Shown here one piece after another: positions 56,947 through 64,000 of a stretch of 64,000 bases of DNA; the stretch's first letter is position 1, and each line of letters opens with the position of its first letter. The position numbers and the translations under genes are program-made. This stretch comes from Xanthomonas translucens pv. cerealis (GTDB lineage Bacteria > Pseudomonadota > Gammaproteobacteria > Xanthomonadales > Xanthomonadaceae): contig NZ_CP038228.1 of assembly GCF_006838285.1 (NCBI RefSeq), forward strand, positions 1,116,001 through 1,180,000. The letters are read 5' to 3'. The notes below the pieces were generated by a model, which saw only the letters and a program-made list of their open reading frames with translations, had not been told where the DNA came from and ran no database searches.

Positions 56947-58680
56947 ATGTTTCGATTGAACGGGTTACCTGTGTTGCTACGCACGCTGGCGGCAACGGGC
57001 GCCTTGCTGACAACGGCCTCGGCCTCGGCCGCCTGCGCCGACGTGCTCGCGCTGTCGCTGCCGTCCACCACGATCAGCAGCGCTACCGATGTGCCCGCCG
57101 GCAGCTTCACTGCGCCGGACGGCACCGTGCTCGACGGACTGCCGGCGTTCTGTCGCGTCGTCGGGGTGTCGCGGCCGGCCAGCGATTCGGAAATCGGGTT
57201 CGAGGTGTGGATTCCATCCTCGGGCTGGAACCAGAAATACCTGCAGGTCGGCACCGTCGTTTTTGCCGGCAACATTCAATACAGATCGCTTGGTTTCGCC
57301 TTGCGCCGCGGCTATGCGACCGCCACCACCGATAGCGGCCACCGGGCGTCGATCGGCGATGCCAGCTTTGCGCTCGGCCACGCGCAGAAGATCGTCGACT
57401 GGGGCTATCAGGCGCTGGCCACGACGATCTCCAACGGCAAGGCGTTGGTCTCCGCCTACACGCACCGCGCGCCGCGCTATTCCTACTTTTTCGGCGCCTC
57501 CAATGGTGGCCGCGATGCGTTGATCGCCGCGCAGCGCTTTCCGGGCGCCTTCGATGGCATCATCGCCGATGCGCCGTCCAGCGCCTGGGTCCACAACGCG
57601 TTTTCCTGGCTGTGGTCGGAGGACGCCGAGTTCGGCAGTCCGGCGGCGACCATCGCGGCGGCCAAGTTGCCGGCCATCCAGGCCGCCGCGCTCGCCCAAT
57701 GCGATGCGAAGGACCACACCGCCGACGGCGTGGTCAACGACCCGCGTCGCTGCCGCTTCGATCCGCGCGTGCTGTTGTGCAGCGGTGCCGAGAGCGACGC
57801 TTGTCTCACTGCGGCGCAGCTGCAGGCGCTCGCCGCCATCCTTGCCGGCCCGGTCAACCCGCGCACCGGCGAGCGCATCTACTATGGTTTCGAGCCGTTC
57901 GCGGTCGCCACGCCGGGGACATGGGACCAGTGGATCACCGGCAACGCCGCCGTTCCCGGTGGCGGCCATGCGGTGCTCGCCAACCAGTTCTTCGCCAACA
58001 TGGTGTTCGATACCGGCAGCGCCGGGTTCGACCATACCCAGGTGAACTTCGATAGCGATGTCGCCCGCGCCGAACGCAAGCCGGTCGCCGGCCAGCCGCT
58101 GGCCGGCGTCATCGACGCCACCTCCGCGGATCTGAGCGGATTTCGCGCGCGCAACGGCAAGATGATCCTGTATATCGGCTGGGAAGATCCGGTGGTTCCG
58201 CCGCGGGGCGCGATCACCTATTACGAATCGGTCGTGGCCAGGCAAGCGTTGGACAATCCGCAGAGCAACAGCGCCGGGGATGCGCTTGCGCAGACCCAGC
58301 AGTTCTTCCGCCTGTTCATGGTGCCCGGCATGGGCCACTTCACCGGCGGACCCGGCACCTCGGCCTTCGGCGCGCTGTACGGGCCGCCCGCATTGGCCCT
58401 CGATCGCCAGCACGACGTGTTGTCGGCGATGGAGGCGTGGGTCGAGCAAGGCATCGCGCCAGAGCGCATCGTCGCGGCAAAATACGCCAATGACGACCCG
58501 GCCAAGGGCGTGGTCCGCACCCGGCCGCTCTGCCACTATCCGCAATCGGCGCTATGGATCGGCCAGGGCAGCGCCGATGATGCGCAGAACTTCATCTGTT
58601 TGGACAGTCCGCGCGGTGCCTACCTCGATGGTGCGGCGCCTGCGCGCGCTCCCTTGCCAGGCGCGGCGCAAGCTCGATAA
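56947..58680 (+). CDS. Secreted tannase/feruloyl esterase-family protein
   Basis: The 577-residue protein has a signal peptide (LLRTLAATGALLTTASASAACA) and the alpha/beta-hydrolase tannase domain. The nucleophile is in FFGASNGGRDALIAAQRFP. GIIADAPSS, Asp in ILYIGWEDPVVPP and His in MVPGMGHFTGGPG give the remaining triad, with paired Cys as in feruloyl esterase B. It could remove ferulate or gallate from plant phenolic esters. AAGGAA lies 6 nt before ATG 56947, with ATG 56941 an alternative. It stands as an independent unit in the middle of the thr locus. Confidence 0.87.
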   Translation: MFRLNGLPVLLRTLAATGALLTTASASAACADVLALSLPSTTISSATDVPAGSFTAPDGTVLDGLPAFCRVVGVSRPASDSEIGFEVWIPSSGWNQKYLQVGTVVFAGNIQYRSLGFALRRGYATATTDSGHRASIGDASFALGHAQKIVDWGYQALATTISNGKALVSAYTHRAPRYSYFFGASNGGRDALIAAQRFPGAFDGIIADAPSSAWVHNAFSWLWSEDAEFGSPAATIAAAKLPAIQAAALAQCDAKDHTADGVVNDPRRCRFDPRVLLCSGAESDACLTAAQLQALAAILAGPVNPRTGERIYYGFEPFAVATPGTWDQWITGNAAVPGGGHAVLANQFFANMVFDTGSAGFDHTQVNFDSDVARAERKPVAGQPLAGVIDATSADLSGFRARNGKMILYIGWEDPVVPPRGAITYYESVVARQALDNPQSNSAGDALAQTQQFFRLFMVPGMGHFTGGPGTSAFGALYGPPALALDRQHDVLSAMEAWVEQGIAPERIVAAKYANDDPAKGVVRTRPLCHYPQSALWIGQGSADDAQNFICLDSPRGAYLDGAAPARAPLPGAAQAR

Positions 58681-59347
58681 GTCTCGGGTGCTCGCACGCT
58701 CTGGCTTGCGTCCGTTCGCCCGGCACAGCAGACGATAGGCGGCGCCGCGCGACACCGCCGCTGTGCTGGCGCCGCCCTGGCCGCACGCAAGGCGGCGAAG
58801 ACGCGGTCGCGTGCACCGGCCTTGCACGCGGCCAGCGCTGCAGGCCTGCTTCGGCGGACGCGCATGGCCACCTCCGTTGCCACGGCCTGAGTTGGCGGCC
58901 GTGCCGGCGCCGCTGCGGCGAATACCTCTGCCATCCAGCCGAGCATCCAGTGGCACGCGCGTCAGCGCTCTCGGTGCGTTGCAGCGGATACGGTGCAACG
59001 CCGCAGCGCCTTGCACGATCCTCCGCGCGCAGGACAGGCCTCGATGGCGTTGCCAGTGGCCGGGCAAGCGCGCGGTCGGAGCGGCGGGCGCTATCCGCGC
59101 CGGGTCCGGGAAGGACGCAGCCGCGCGCCATCTGGTAACGTTCGCCACCGGCACGTGTCGATGCGCATGCGCCACTTGCCTCAGTCGGGCGGTGGTGGCG
59201 GTGTCGGCCCCGTCCCACTGCCGCCTGGCAAACCCGCGCCTGGCTCGCCAATGCGCGTTTGTCCCGCTCGCGGTGCCGGCACTCCCCCGCGCAAGGCGAG
59301 GGCGAAACGGCGGCGGTGGGGCGCATTCTTCCCGTCATGGATCAACG
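58681..59347. other. 667-bp gene-free region before thrC
   Basis: This is very GC-rich DNA with several long shadow frames but no frame having an acceptable start, ribosome site and typical codon use. I saw no leader peptide or attenuator like that of thrA. The region is presumably the thrC promoter plus degraded sequence. Confidence 0.4.
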
Positions 59348-60649
59348 ATGAACTTCATTTCCACCCGTCATGCCGCCCCTGCCGCCACGCTCAGCCAGGC
59401 CATCGCCGCCGGCCTGGCGCCCGATGGCGGGCTTTACGTTCCCGAGCGGATGCCGCCAGCGCGCGCACTGCGTGCCGGCGCCAATCTGGCTGCAACCGCA
59501 GCGGACCTGTTGGCGCCGTTCTTCGACGGCGACGCGCTCGCCGCCGAGTTGCCGACGATCTGCGCCGAGGCCTTCGACTTCGACGCGCCGCTGCAGCCGC
59601 TGGCCACGCCTGGCGACCACGCGCTGGAGCTGTTCCACGGGCCGACTGCCGCGTTCAAGGATTTCGGCGCGCGCTTCCTCGCCGCCTGCCTGACGCGGCT
59701 GCGCCGCGATGCCGCCACGCCGCTGACCATCCTGGTCGCCACCTCCGGCGATACCGGTGCGGCGGTGGCGGCGGCCTTCCATCGCCAGCCCGGCCTGCGT
59801 GTGGTGGTGCTGTATCCGGACGGGCGCGTGTCGCCGCGCCAGGCGCATCAGCTGGGCTGCTTCGGCGACAACATCCAGGCGCTGCGCGTGGCCGGTTCGT
59901 TCGACGACTGCCAGGCGCTGGTGAAGCAGGCTTTGAGCGATGTCGAACTGCAGGCGCAGGCGCCGCTGAGTTCGGCCAACAGCATCAGCCTGGGCCGGCT
60001 GCTGCCGCAGATGAGCTATTACGCGCACAGCGCACTGGTGCATTACGCCGCGCACGCGCAGGCGCTGAACCTGGTGGTGCCGACCGGCAACCTCGGCAAT
60101 GCCCTGGCGGCGATCCTGGCGCGCGGGCTGGGCGTGCCGCTGGGCCGCATCGTGCTGGCGACCAACGCCAACCACGTGCTGCCGGATTATTTCGCCGGCG
60201 CCGACTACGCGCCGCGGCCCAGCGTGGCCACCGTGGCCAATGCCATGGACGTCGGCGCGCCGAGCAATTTCGAGCGCCTGCGCTGGCTGTACCGCGGCGA
60301 CGATGCCGCGCTGCGTGCGCAGTTCCAGTCCTATTCGGTGGACGATGCGCAGATCCGCCAGCTGATCGGCGAGCGCTTCCGCCGTTACGGCGAGGTGCAT
60401 TGCCCGCATACCGCCACCGCATTGCATGTGCTGCAGCAGATCCGCGCCGAAGGCGCCGAGGCCGATGCGGGCGACTGGGCGGTGGCGGCGACCGCGCATC
60501 CGGCCAAGTTCGAGGCAGTGGTGGAGCCGCTGATCGGCCAGCCGGTACCGGTGCCGCCGGCGTTGGCGGCCCTGCTGCAGCGGCCAGCGCAGGCCGAGCC
60601 GATCGCACCGGACTACGCGGCGTTGCGCGCACGCCTGCTGGCCGGCTGA
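59348..60649 (+). CDS. thrC: Threonine synthase
   Basis: The 433-residue PLP enzyme converts O-phosphohomoserine to threonine. It has the N-terminal MNFISTRHAAPAATLSQAIAAGLAPDGGLYVP, the PLP Lys in FHGPTAAFKDFGARF, VATSGDTGAAVAAAF, VVPTGNLGNALAAILA and DVGAPSNFERL, all ThrC class blocks. The start is ATG 59348 in ATCAACGATG, with no strong ribosome site. It completes the pathway begun by thrA-thrB but is separated from them by two unrelated genes. Confidence 0.95.
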   Translation: MNFISTRHAAPAATLSQAIAAGLAPDGGLYVPERMPPARALRAGANLAATAADLLAPFFDGDALAAELPTICAEAFDFDAPLQPLATPGDHALELFHGPTAAFKDFGARFLAACLTRLRRDAATPLTILVATSGDTGAAVAAAFHRQPGLRVVVLYPDGRVSPRQAHQLGCFGDNIQALRVAGSFDDCQALVKQALSDVELQAQAPLSSANSISLGRLLPQMSYYAHSALVHYAAHAQALNLVVPTGNLGNALAAILARGLGVPLGRIVLATNANHVLPDYFAGADYAPRPSVATVANAMDVGAPSNFERLRWLYRGDDAALRAQFQSYSVDDAQIRQLIGERFRRYGEVHCPHTATALHVLQQIRAEGAEADAGDWAVAATAHPAKFEAVVEPLIGQPVPVPPALAALLQRPAQAEPIAPDYAALRARLLAG

Positions 60650-60747
60650 CGCCGTTGGAAGGGGCAGCGGCGCTGCCGCTGCCCGGGATGTCGCGGTGCC
60701 GCCTGCATTGGCCAGGCACGGCGGCGCGCAAGCTCAGGCGTGCAGGC

Positions 60748-61086
60748 TCACGTCTGGTTCTGGTTCTGGTTCTGGTTCTGCGGCTGCATCCGCTGCCAGG
60801 CGGCCTGCACTACGCTGCGCACCTGCAGCCAGTCCAGGCGCGAGCGCGGGTGATCGCGCAGGAACACGTCGCGCAGCAGCGGTACCACATCCTCGAAGCG
60901 CTGTCCGTGGTACTTCAGGTAGGCGTCGTAAGCGAGCTTCAGCGCCGGCTCGTAGTCGGTGAAGGCATGGCCAGGCTGATGGAACGAAGCCTGGGTGAAA
61001 TGCGCCTTCCAGTAATCCAGTTCCCTTTCGCGATCCAGCATCACGCAGGCGCGCGTGTCGTGCAGCATATCGATGGCGACGAGCAT
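60748..61086 (-). CDS. Conserved small protein with Gln-Asn repeat tail
   Basis: The 112-residue protein starts MLVAIDMLHDTRACVML (ATG 61086, GGGAG 7 nt upstream). It has charged helices (RERELDYWKAHFTQASF, YEPALKLAYDAYLKYHGQRFEDVVPLLRDVFLRDH) and ends QNQNQNQNQT, encoded by a hexanucleotide repeat. I do not recognise the family. Codon use is normal, so it is expressed as a cytoplasmic protein. The tail length is likely to vary between strains. Confidence 0.78.
   Translation of the reverse strand: MLVAIDMLHDTRACVMLDRERELDYWKAHFTQASFHQPGHAFTDYEPALKLAYDAYLKYHGQRFEDVVPLLRDVFLRDHPRSRLDWLQVRSVVQAAWQRMQPQNQNQNQNQT
60753..60780. repeat. Hexanucleotide microsatellite (TCTGGT)n
   Basis: Four full and one partial copies of TCTGGT lie at the 3' end of the small gene at 60748-61086. 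On the coding strand they add Gln-Asn pairs. The period of six keeps the frame, so slippage would only change tail length. Confidence 0.85.
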
Positions 61087-61207
61087 GGTTGCACTCCCGT
61101 ATGGTTCCCCCCCACCGGCACCGCGGCGGCGCCGCAGGTGTGTTGCGATCGCAAGTCTATGCCTGGACGCGGGGCAGGGTGGGGCCGCGGCCTGAAGCAT
61201 TCATCGA

Positions 61208-61975
61208 CTACGCCGGCTGGCGTCCTTCGACGGACGCCAGCCGGTGCAAGGCGGCGAAGTCGCGGATCTCGACCACGTGCAGCTGCGGCAGCGCGATCAG
61301 GCCTTGCTGGCGCAGCTTGGTGAAGCTGCGGCTGACCGTTTCCATGGTCAGGCCGAGATGGTCGGCGATGTCGCCGCGGCCCATCATCAAGGTCACCGTG
61401 TTGCCGGCATCGCCCTGGCTGGCGGTGCGGGCCGCCAGCTTGAGCAGGAAGTCGGCGAGTTTTTCCATCGGTTGCAGGCGAGCCAGCGACAACGCCGCGT
61501 CCTGGGCCGCGTCCAGTTCCAGACAGGCGCGCTGCAGCAGCTTGCGCTCCAGTTGCGGATACTGCTCGCGCAACTGGCGCATGTGCGCCACCGACACCCG
61601 GCATGCGCGGGTGTCGGCGATGGTTTCGATGTCGTTGCGGTATTTCGTCGATTCGCTCAGACCCACGTAGTCGCCTGGCAGCACGAAGCCGACCACTTGG
61701 CGGCGCCCGTCGGCCAGCGTGCGGACCAGGCGCAGTGCGCCGGAGACGACGGTGTACACGAACTGCCGCGCCTCGCCGGTGCGTACCACGGTGGCGCCGG
61801 CGGCATAGGACAACGACGTGGTCACCCGCTCCAGCGCCTGCACTTCGTCGTAGGCCAGCGCCGAACAGATCGCCAGGTGGCGCACTGCACAATGCATGCA
61901 TTCGTGCGCATTCGGATCGCGGGCCGCGGTGGGTTCGACATAGGGCAGAGCGAAGCCGGGGATGGTCCGGTGCAT
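61208..61975 (-). CDS. FNR-type Crp/Fnr regulator with [4Fe-4S] cysteines
   Basis: The 255-residue protein has an N-terminal Cys cluster ([14 protein letters not shown]) plus a later Cys (DTRACRVSV) as in oxygen-sensing FNR. A cyclic-nucleotide-type barrel follows ([30 protein letters not shown]). The C-terminal winged helix is [29 protein letters not shown], with ETVSRS in the FNR recognition helix. ATG 61975 was used. The frame stays open to GTG 61999 and further. It likely switches anaerobic genes and is divergent from hisS. Confidence 0.87.
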   Translation of the reverse strand: MHRTIPGFALPYVEPTAARDPNAHECMHCAVRHLAICSALAYDEVQALERVTTSLSYAAGATVVRTGEARQFVYTVVSGALRLVRTLADGRRQVVGFVLPGDYVGLSESTKYRNDIETIADTRACRVSVAHMRQLREQYPQLERKLLQRACLELDAAQDAALSLARLQPMEKLADFLLKLAARTASQGDAGNTVTLMMGRGDIADHLGLTMETVSRSFTKLRQQGLIALPQLHVVEIRDFAALHRLASVEGRQPA

Positions 61976-62086
61976 GCGCTTGACAGGCGGGTTGGTCACG
62001 CTCGGATCATACGCCGATACGATCGCCGGCACCCAGTGCGGCTAGAATTGGCGTCCGCTCGCCACCGAATCGCAGGAGTTTTGCAC

Positions 62087-63484
62087 GTGATCAAGCCCCG
62101 TACGCCGCCTGGCATCATGGAATTGCTGCCGCGTGAGCAGATCGCGTTCCAGCGCATGCTGGACGTCATCCGCCGCAATTACGAGCGGTTCGGGTTCCTG
62201 CCGGTGGAGACGCCTGTGTTCGAACTGTCCGACGTGCTGTTGACCAAGTCCGGTGGGGAGACCGAGCGCCAGGTGTATTTCGTGCAATCCACCGGCGCGC
62301 TGGCCAATGCCGAGGCCAGCGGCGAGGGCGGGTTGCCGGAGCTGGCGCTGCGCTTCGACCTGACCGTGCCGCTGGCGCGCTACGTGGCCGAACACGAGCA
62401 TGAGCTGAGTTTCCCGTTCCGCCGCTACCAGATGCAGCGCGTGTACCGCGGCGAACGCGCCCAGCGCGGCCGTTTCCGCGAGTTCTACCAGTGCGACATC
62501 GACGTGATCGGCAAGGATGCGCTGAGCATCCGCTACGACGCCGAAGTGCTGGCGGTGATCCACGCGGTGTTCGCCGAGTTGGGCATCGGCGCGTTCGCGG
62601 TGCAATTGAACAACCGCAAGCTGATGCGCGGCTTTTTCGAGAGCTTGGGCGTGGCCGAGGGCGAGCGCCAGCTGGCGGTGCTGCGCGAGGTCGACAAGCT
62701 CGACAAGCGCGGCGCCGATTATGTGCGCGAGACGCTTGCCGGGGAGGGTTTCGACATCCCGGCCGAGCAGGTCGAGCGGATCCTGGCCTTCGTCGCGGTG
62801 CGCTCCAGCGGCCATGACGACGCGCTGGCGCGGCTGGATGCGCTGGTCGCGGCGGCCGAGGCCAGCGCCACGCTGCGCGAGGGCGTGGCCGAGCTGTGCG
62901 AGGTGCTGGCCCTGGTCAAGGCGCTGGGCGTGCCGGAAACCGCCTACTGCCTGAACTTCTCCATCGCCCGCGGCCTGGATTACTACACCGGCACCGTCTA
63001 CGAGACCCTGCTGACCGACTACCCGCAGATCGGCTCGATCTGCTCGGGCGGGCGTTACGAGGACCTGGCCAGCCACTACAGCAAATCCAGGCTGCCGGGC
63101 GTGGGCATTTCCATCGGCCTGACCCGCTTGTTCTGGCAGCTGCGCGAGGCCGGGCTGATCGACGGCATCGCCTCCAGCAGCGTGCAGGCGATGGTCGCGC
63201 TGATGGACGAGGCCAAGCTGGCCGACGCGCTTGACATCGCCCGGCGCCTGCGCGTCGGCGGCATCAATACCGAAGTGCAGATGGAGCCGAAGAAGGTCGG
63301 CAAGCAGTTCCAGTATGCCGCGCGCGCCGGCATCCGCTTCGTGGTGCTGGCCGGCGACGACGAGCTGGCGCGCGGCGTGGTCGCGGTCAAGGACCTGGTG
63401 CGCGAGCAGCAGTTCGAGGTCGCCCGCGACGAACTGGCCAGCGCCCTGCTGGTCGAACTGGAGCAGGCCAAGGTCATGCCCTGA
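62087..63484 (+). CDS. hisS: Histidyl-tRNA synthetase
   Basis: The 465-residue class II synthetase charges tRNA-His. Motif 1 surrounds [16 protein letters not shown]. Motif 2 is in [29 protein letters not shown]. The histidine blocks [17 protein letters not shown] and the motif 3 region [13 protein letters not shown] are complete. The C-terminal anticodon domain follows. It is longer than the E. coli enzyme (424). GTG 62087 has AGGAG 8 nt upstream. It precedes a TrpR-like regulator that probably governs the his operon, so tRNA-His charging and histidine synthesis genes are neighbours. Confidence 0.95.
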   Translation: MIKPRTPPGIMELLPREQIAFQRMLDVIRRNYERFGFLPVETPVFELSDVLLTKSGGETERQVYFVQSTGALANAEASGEGGLPELALRFDLTVPLARYVAEHEHELSFPFRRYQMQRVYRGERAQRGRFREFYQCDIDVIGKDALSIRYDAEVLAVIHAVFAELGIGAFAVQLNNRKLMRGFFESLGVAEGERQLAVLREVDKLDKRGADYVRETLAGEGFDIPAEQVERILAFVAVRSSGHDDALARLDALVAAAEASATLREGVAELCEVLALVKALGVPETAYCLNFSIARGLDYYTGTVYETLLTDYPQIGSICSGGRYEDLASHYSKSRLPGVGISIGLTRLFWQLREAGLIDGIASSSVQAMVALMDEAKLADALDIARRLRVGGINTEVQMEPKKVGKQFQYAARAGIRFVVLAGDDELARGVVAVKDLVREQQFEVARDELASALLVELEQAKVMP

Positions 63485-63538
63485 GAGGGCTTGCCGGGCC
63501 TGGCGTGGCGCAACCTGGATGGTCGCGCCGCATGTCCC

Positions 63539-63564
63539 TTGTGGGAGCGACTTCAGTCGCGACG
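63539..63564. repeat. Exact copy of the 26-bp repeat arm
   Basis: Bases 63539-63564 are identical to the left arm at 348-373. The expected right arm (about 63581-63602) is degraded (GTCGCTACCGAAGCGGCTCA), so this palindrome has decayed on one side only. It lies 55 bp after the hisS stop. Confidence 0.8.
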
Positions 63565-63705
63565 CGGATGACCAGGGCCTGTCGCTACCGAAGCGGCTCA
63601 CGCAATGGTGAACGCAACGGGCGTTCGCCACCTGCCTAGGCAGTCACGTGGGGGTGGCAGGAGCGGTGCCTGCACTGTTGGGCCGATGCGATCGGTGTGG
63701 GTGCC

Positions 63706-63771
63706 TGTCGCGTCTGAAGCCGCTGCTGCAAAAGCGCACCGCACACCGCACCCGCGGCTTCAGCCGCGACA
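63706..63771. repeat. Inverted repeat, second version of the family
   Basis: The 18-nt arms TGTCGCGTCTGAAGCCGC (63706-63723) and GCGGCTTCAGCCGCGACA (63754-63771) are complementary with one mismatch around a 30-nt loop. The CTTCAG/CTGAAG and GTCGCG parts are shared with the other copies. Confidence 0.65.
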
Positions 63772-63851
63772 GATGGCATGGCGACCTCACGCCCATCAGC
63801 ACGCCCATCAGCGATCGAACATGTCCAGGCAACGCCCGCGTGCGCCGCGGC

Positions 63852-63901
63852 TTGACCCGGTCCGTCCAATCGCGCTAATGTGCTAGCACGCTATTACATT
63901 A
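63852..63901 (+). promoter_or_regulatory. Promoter with overlapping CTAG palindrome, probable TrpR-like operator
   Basis: TTGACC (63852-63857) and TAATGT (63876-63881) are 18 bp apart, a plausible sigma-70 promoter. The perfect palindrome GTGCTAGCAC (63880-63889) overlaps the -10 end. TAATGT and ACATTA (63896-63901) form a second, wider inverted pair. The CTAG core is the half-site type bound by TrpR-family repressors, and the gene downstream is such a protein. Confidence 0.6.
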
Positions 63902-63906
63902 TTGCA

Positions 63907-64000
63907 ATGAAACAACGACCTTCCACGCAACCCGATCGCGACAGCGACCCCTCGTTCAAGGCGCTGTCGCGCGCCCTGGCTCAGCTGAGCAAGCCGCAGG
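63907..64000 (+). CDS. TrpR-like (YerC/YecD) regulator, 5' end
   Basis: Only 31 residues are in the window (MKQRPSTQPDRDS... PSFKALSRALAQLSKPQ). The start ATG 63907 follows the palindromic control region with no obvious ribosome site. The DPSFKALSRALAQLSKPQ block resembles the first helix of the YerC/YecD TrpR-related proteins that precede hisG in xanthomonads, where they are proposed to repress histidine synthesis. hisS just upstream agrees. The identification rests on a short stretch and context. Confidence 0.6.
   Translation, partial: MKQRPSTQPDRDSDPSFKALSRALAQLSKPQ

Noticed and set aside
58552..59175. Minus-strand frame in the thrC upstream gap as a gene
   Set aside because: It runs into the tannase gene, is Arg/Ala-rich without a recognisable domain, and has no ribosome site.

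Overview
The window looks like chromosomal DNA from a plant-associated Xanthomonas (Gammaproteobacteria, Xanthomonadales). GC content is high. The gene set (S53 peptidase, DUF3304 lipoproteins beside a DUF2235 phospholipase, split thr locus, pcnB-folK-panBCD-pgi run) fits that genus. A perfect HrpX-type PIP box with a correctly spaced -10 element lies ahead of a chaperone/type III effector pair, so this is a strain with an Hrp secretion system. The species is not determined. The XopF-like effector would fit an hrp-positive lineage rather than the reduced X. albilineans/X. sacchari type, but that is inference.

Layout. 1-860: the 3' end of an unknown gene with its terminator, a 26-bp inverted repeat and the ferredoxin gene fdxA (minus). 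946-5839: a galactonate operon (dgoA-dgoD-lactonase-dgoK, minus, joined by start/stop overlaps) divergent from a LysR regulator. 6013-10962: a decayed GH95 fucosidase running into xylB, then xylA and a sugar/H+ symporter. 11012-15768: an S53 peptidase divergent from amiC-folE2-gamma-carbonic-anhydrase, with a near-perfect Zur box between them, which is a likely zinc-starvation operon. 15860-21715: tRNA-Glu, pcnB, folK, panB, panC, panD, pgi (housekeeping). 21856-30167: a type VI secretion module (minus): vgrG, DUF4123 adaptor, three tandem DUF3304 lipoprotein (putative immunity) genes separated by truncated 5' copies of the effector gene, then the full Tle1-like phospholipase. 30845-35250: GH3 beta-glucosidase and a sodium/solute symporter. 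35303-39022: a GAF-degenerate GGDEF-EAL protein and a RegBA/PrrBA-type two-component pair. 39127-41097: ispG (apparently frameshifted at a C7 tract) and a PAP2 phosphatase. 41385-44370: an IS5-family remnant, PIP box, type III chaperone and XopF-like effector. 44778-50425 (minus): EamA permease, murB, pyrD, methyltransferase, a small membrane protein and an aldehyde dehydrogenase. 50588-60649: tRNA-Arg, a broken small lipoprotein gene, a Thr/Ile-rich leader peptide with alternative hairpins, thrA, thrB, a lytic transglycosylase, a tannase-family esterase and thrC. 60748-64000: a small protein with a hexanucleotide repeat, an FNR-type regulator, hisS, repeats, and the start of a TrpR-like gene that probably controls the his operon beyond the window.

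Most genes are core metabolism packed with ATGA/GTGA overlaps. Accessory interest concentrates in the T6SS effector/immunity array, the effector locus with its PIP box, and three regulatory leaders or operators (Zur, Thr attenuator, TrpR-like). Two genes (ispG and the small lipoprotein) each lack about one nucleotide, so base-calling errors should be excluded before either is called mutated.
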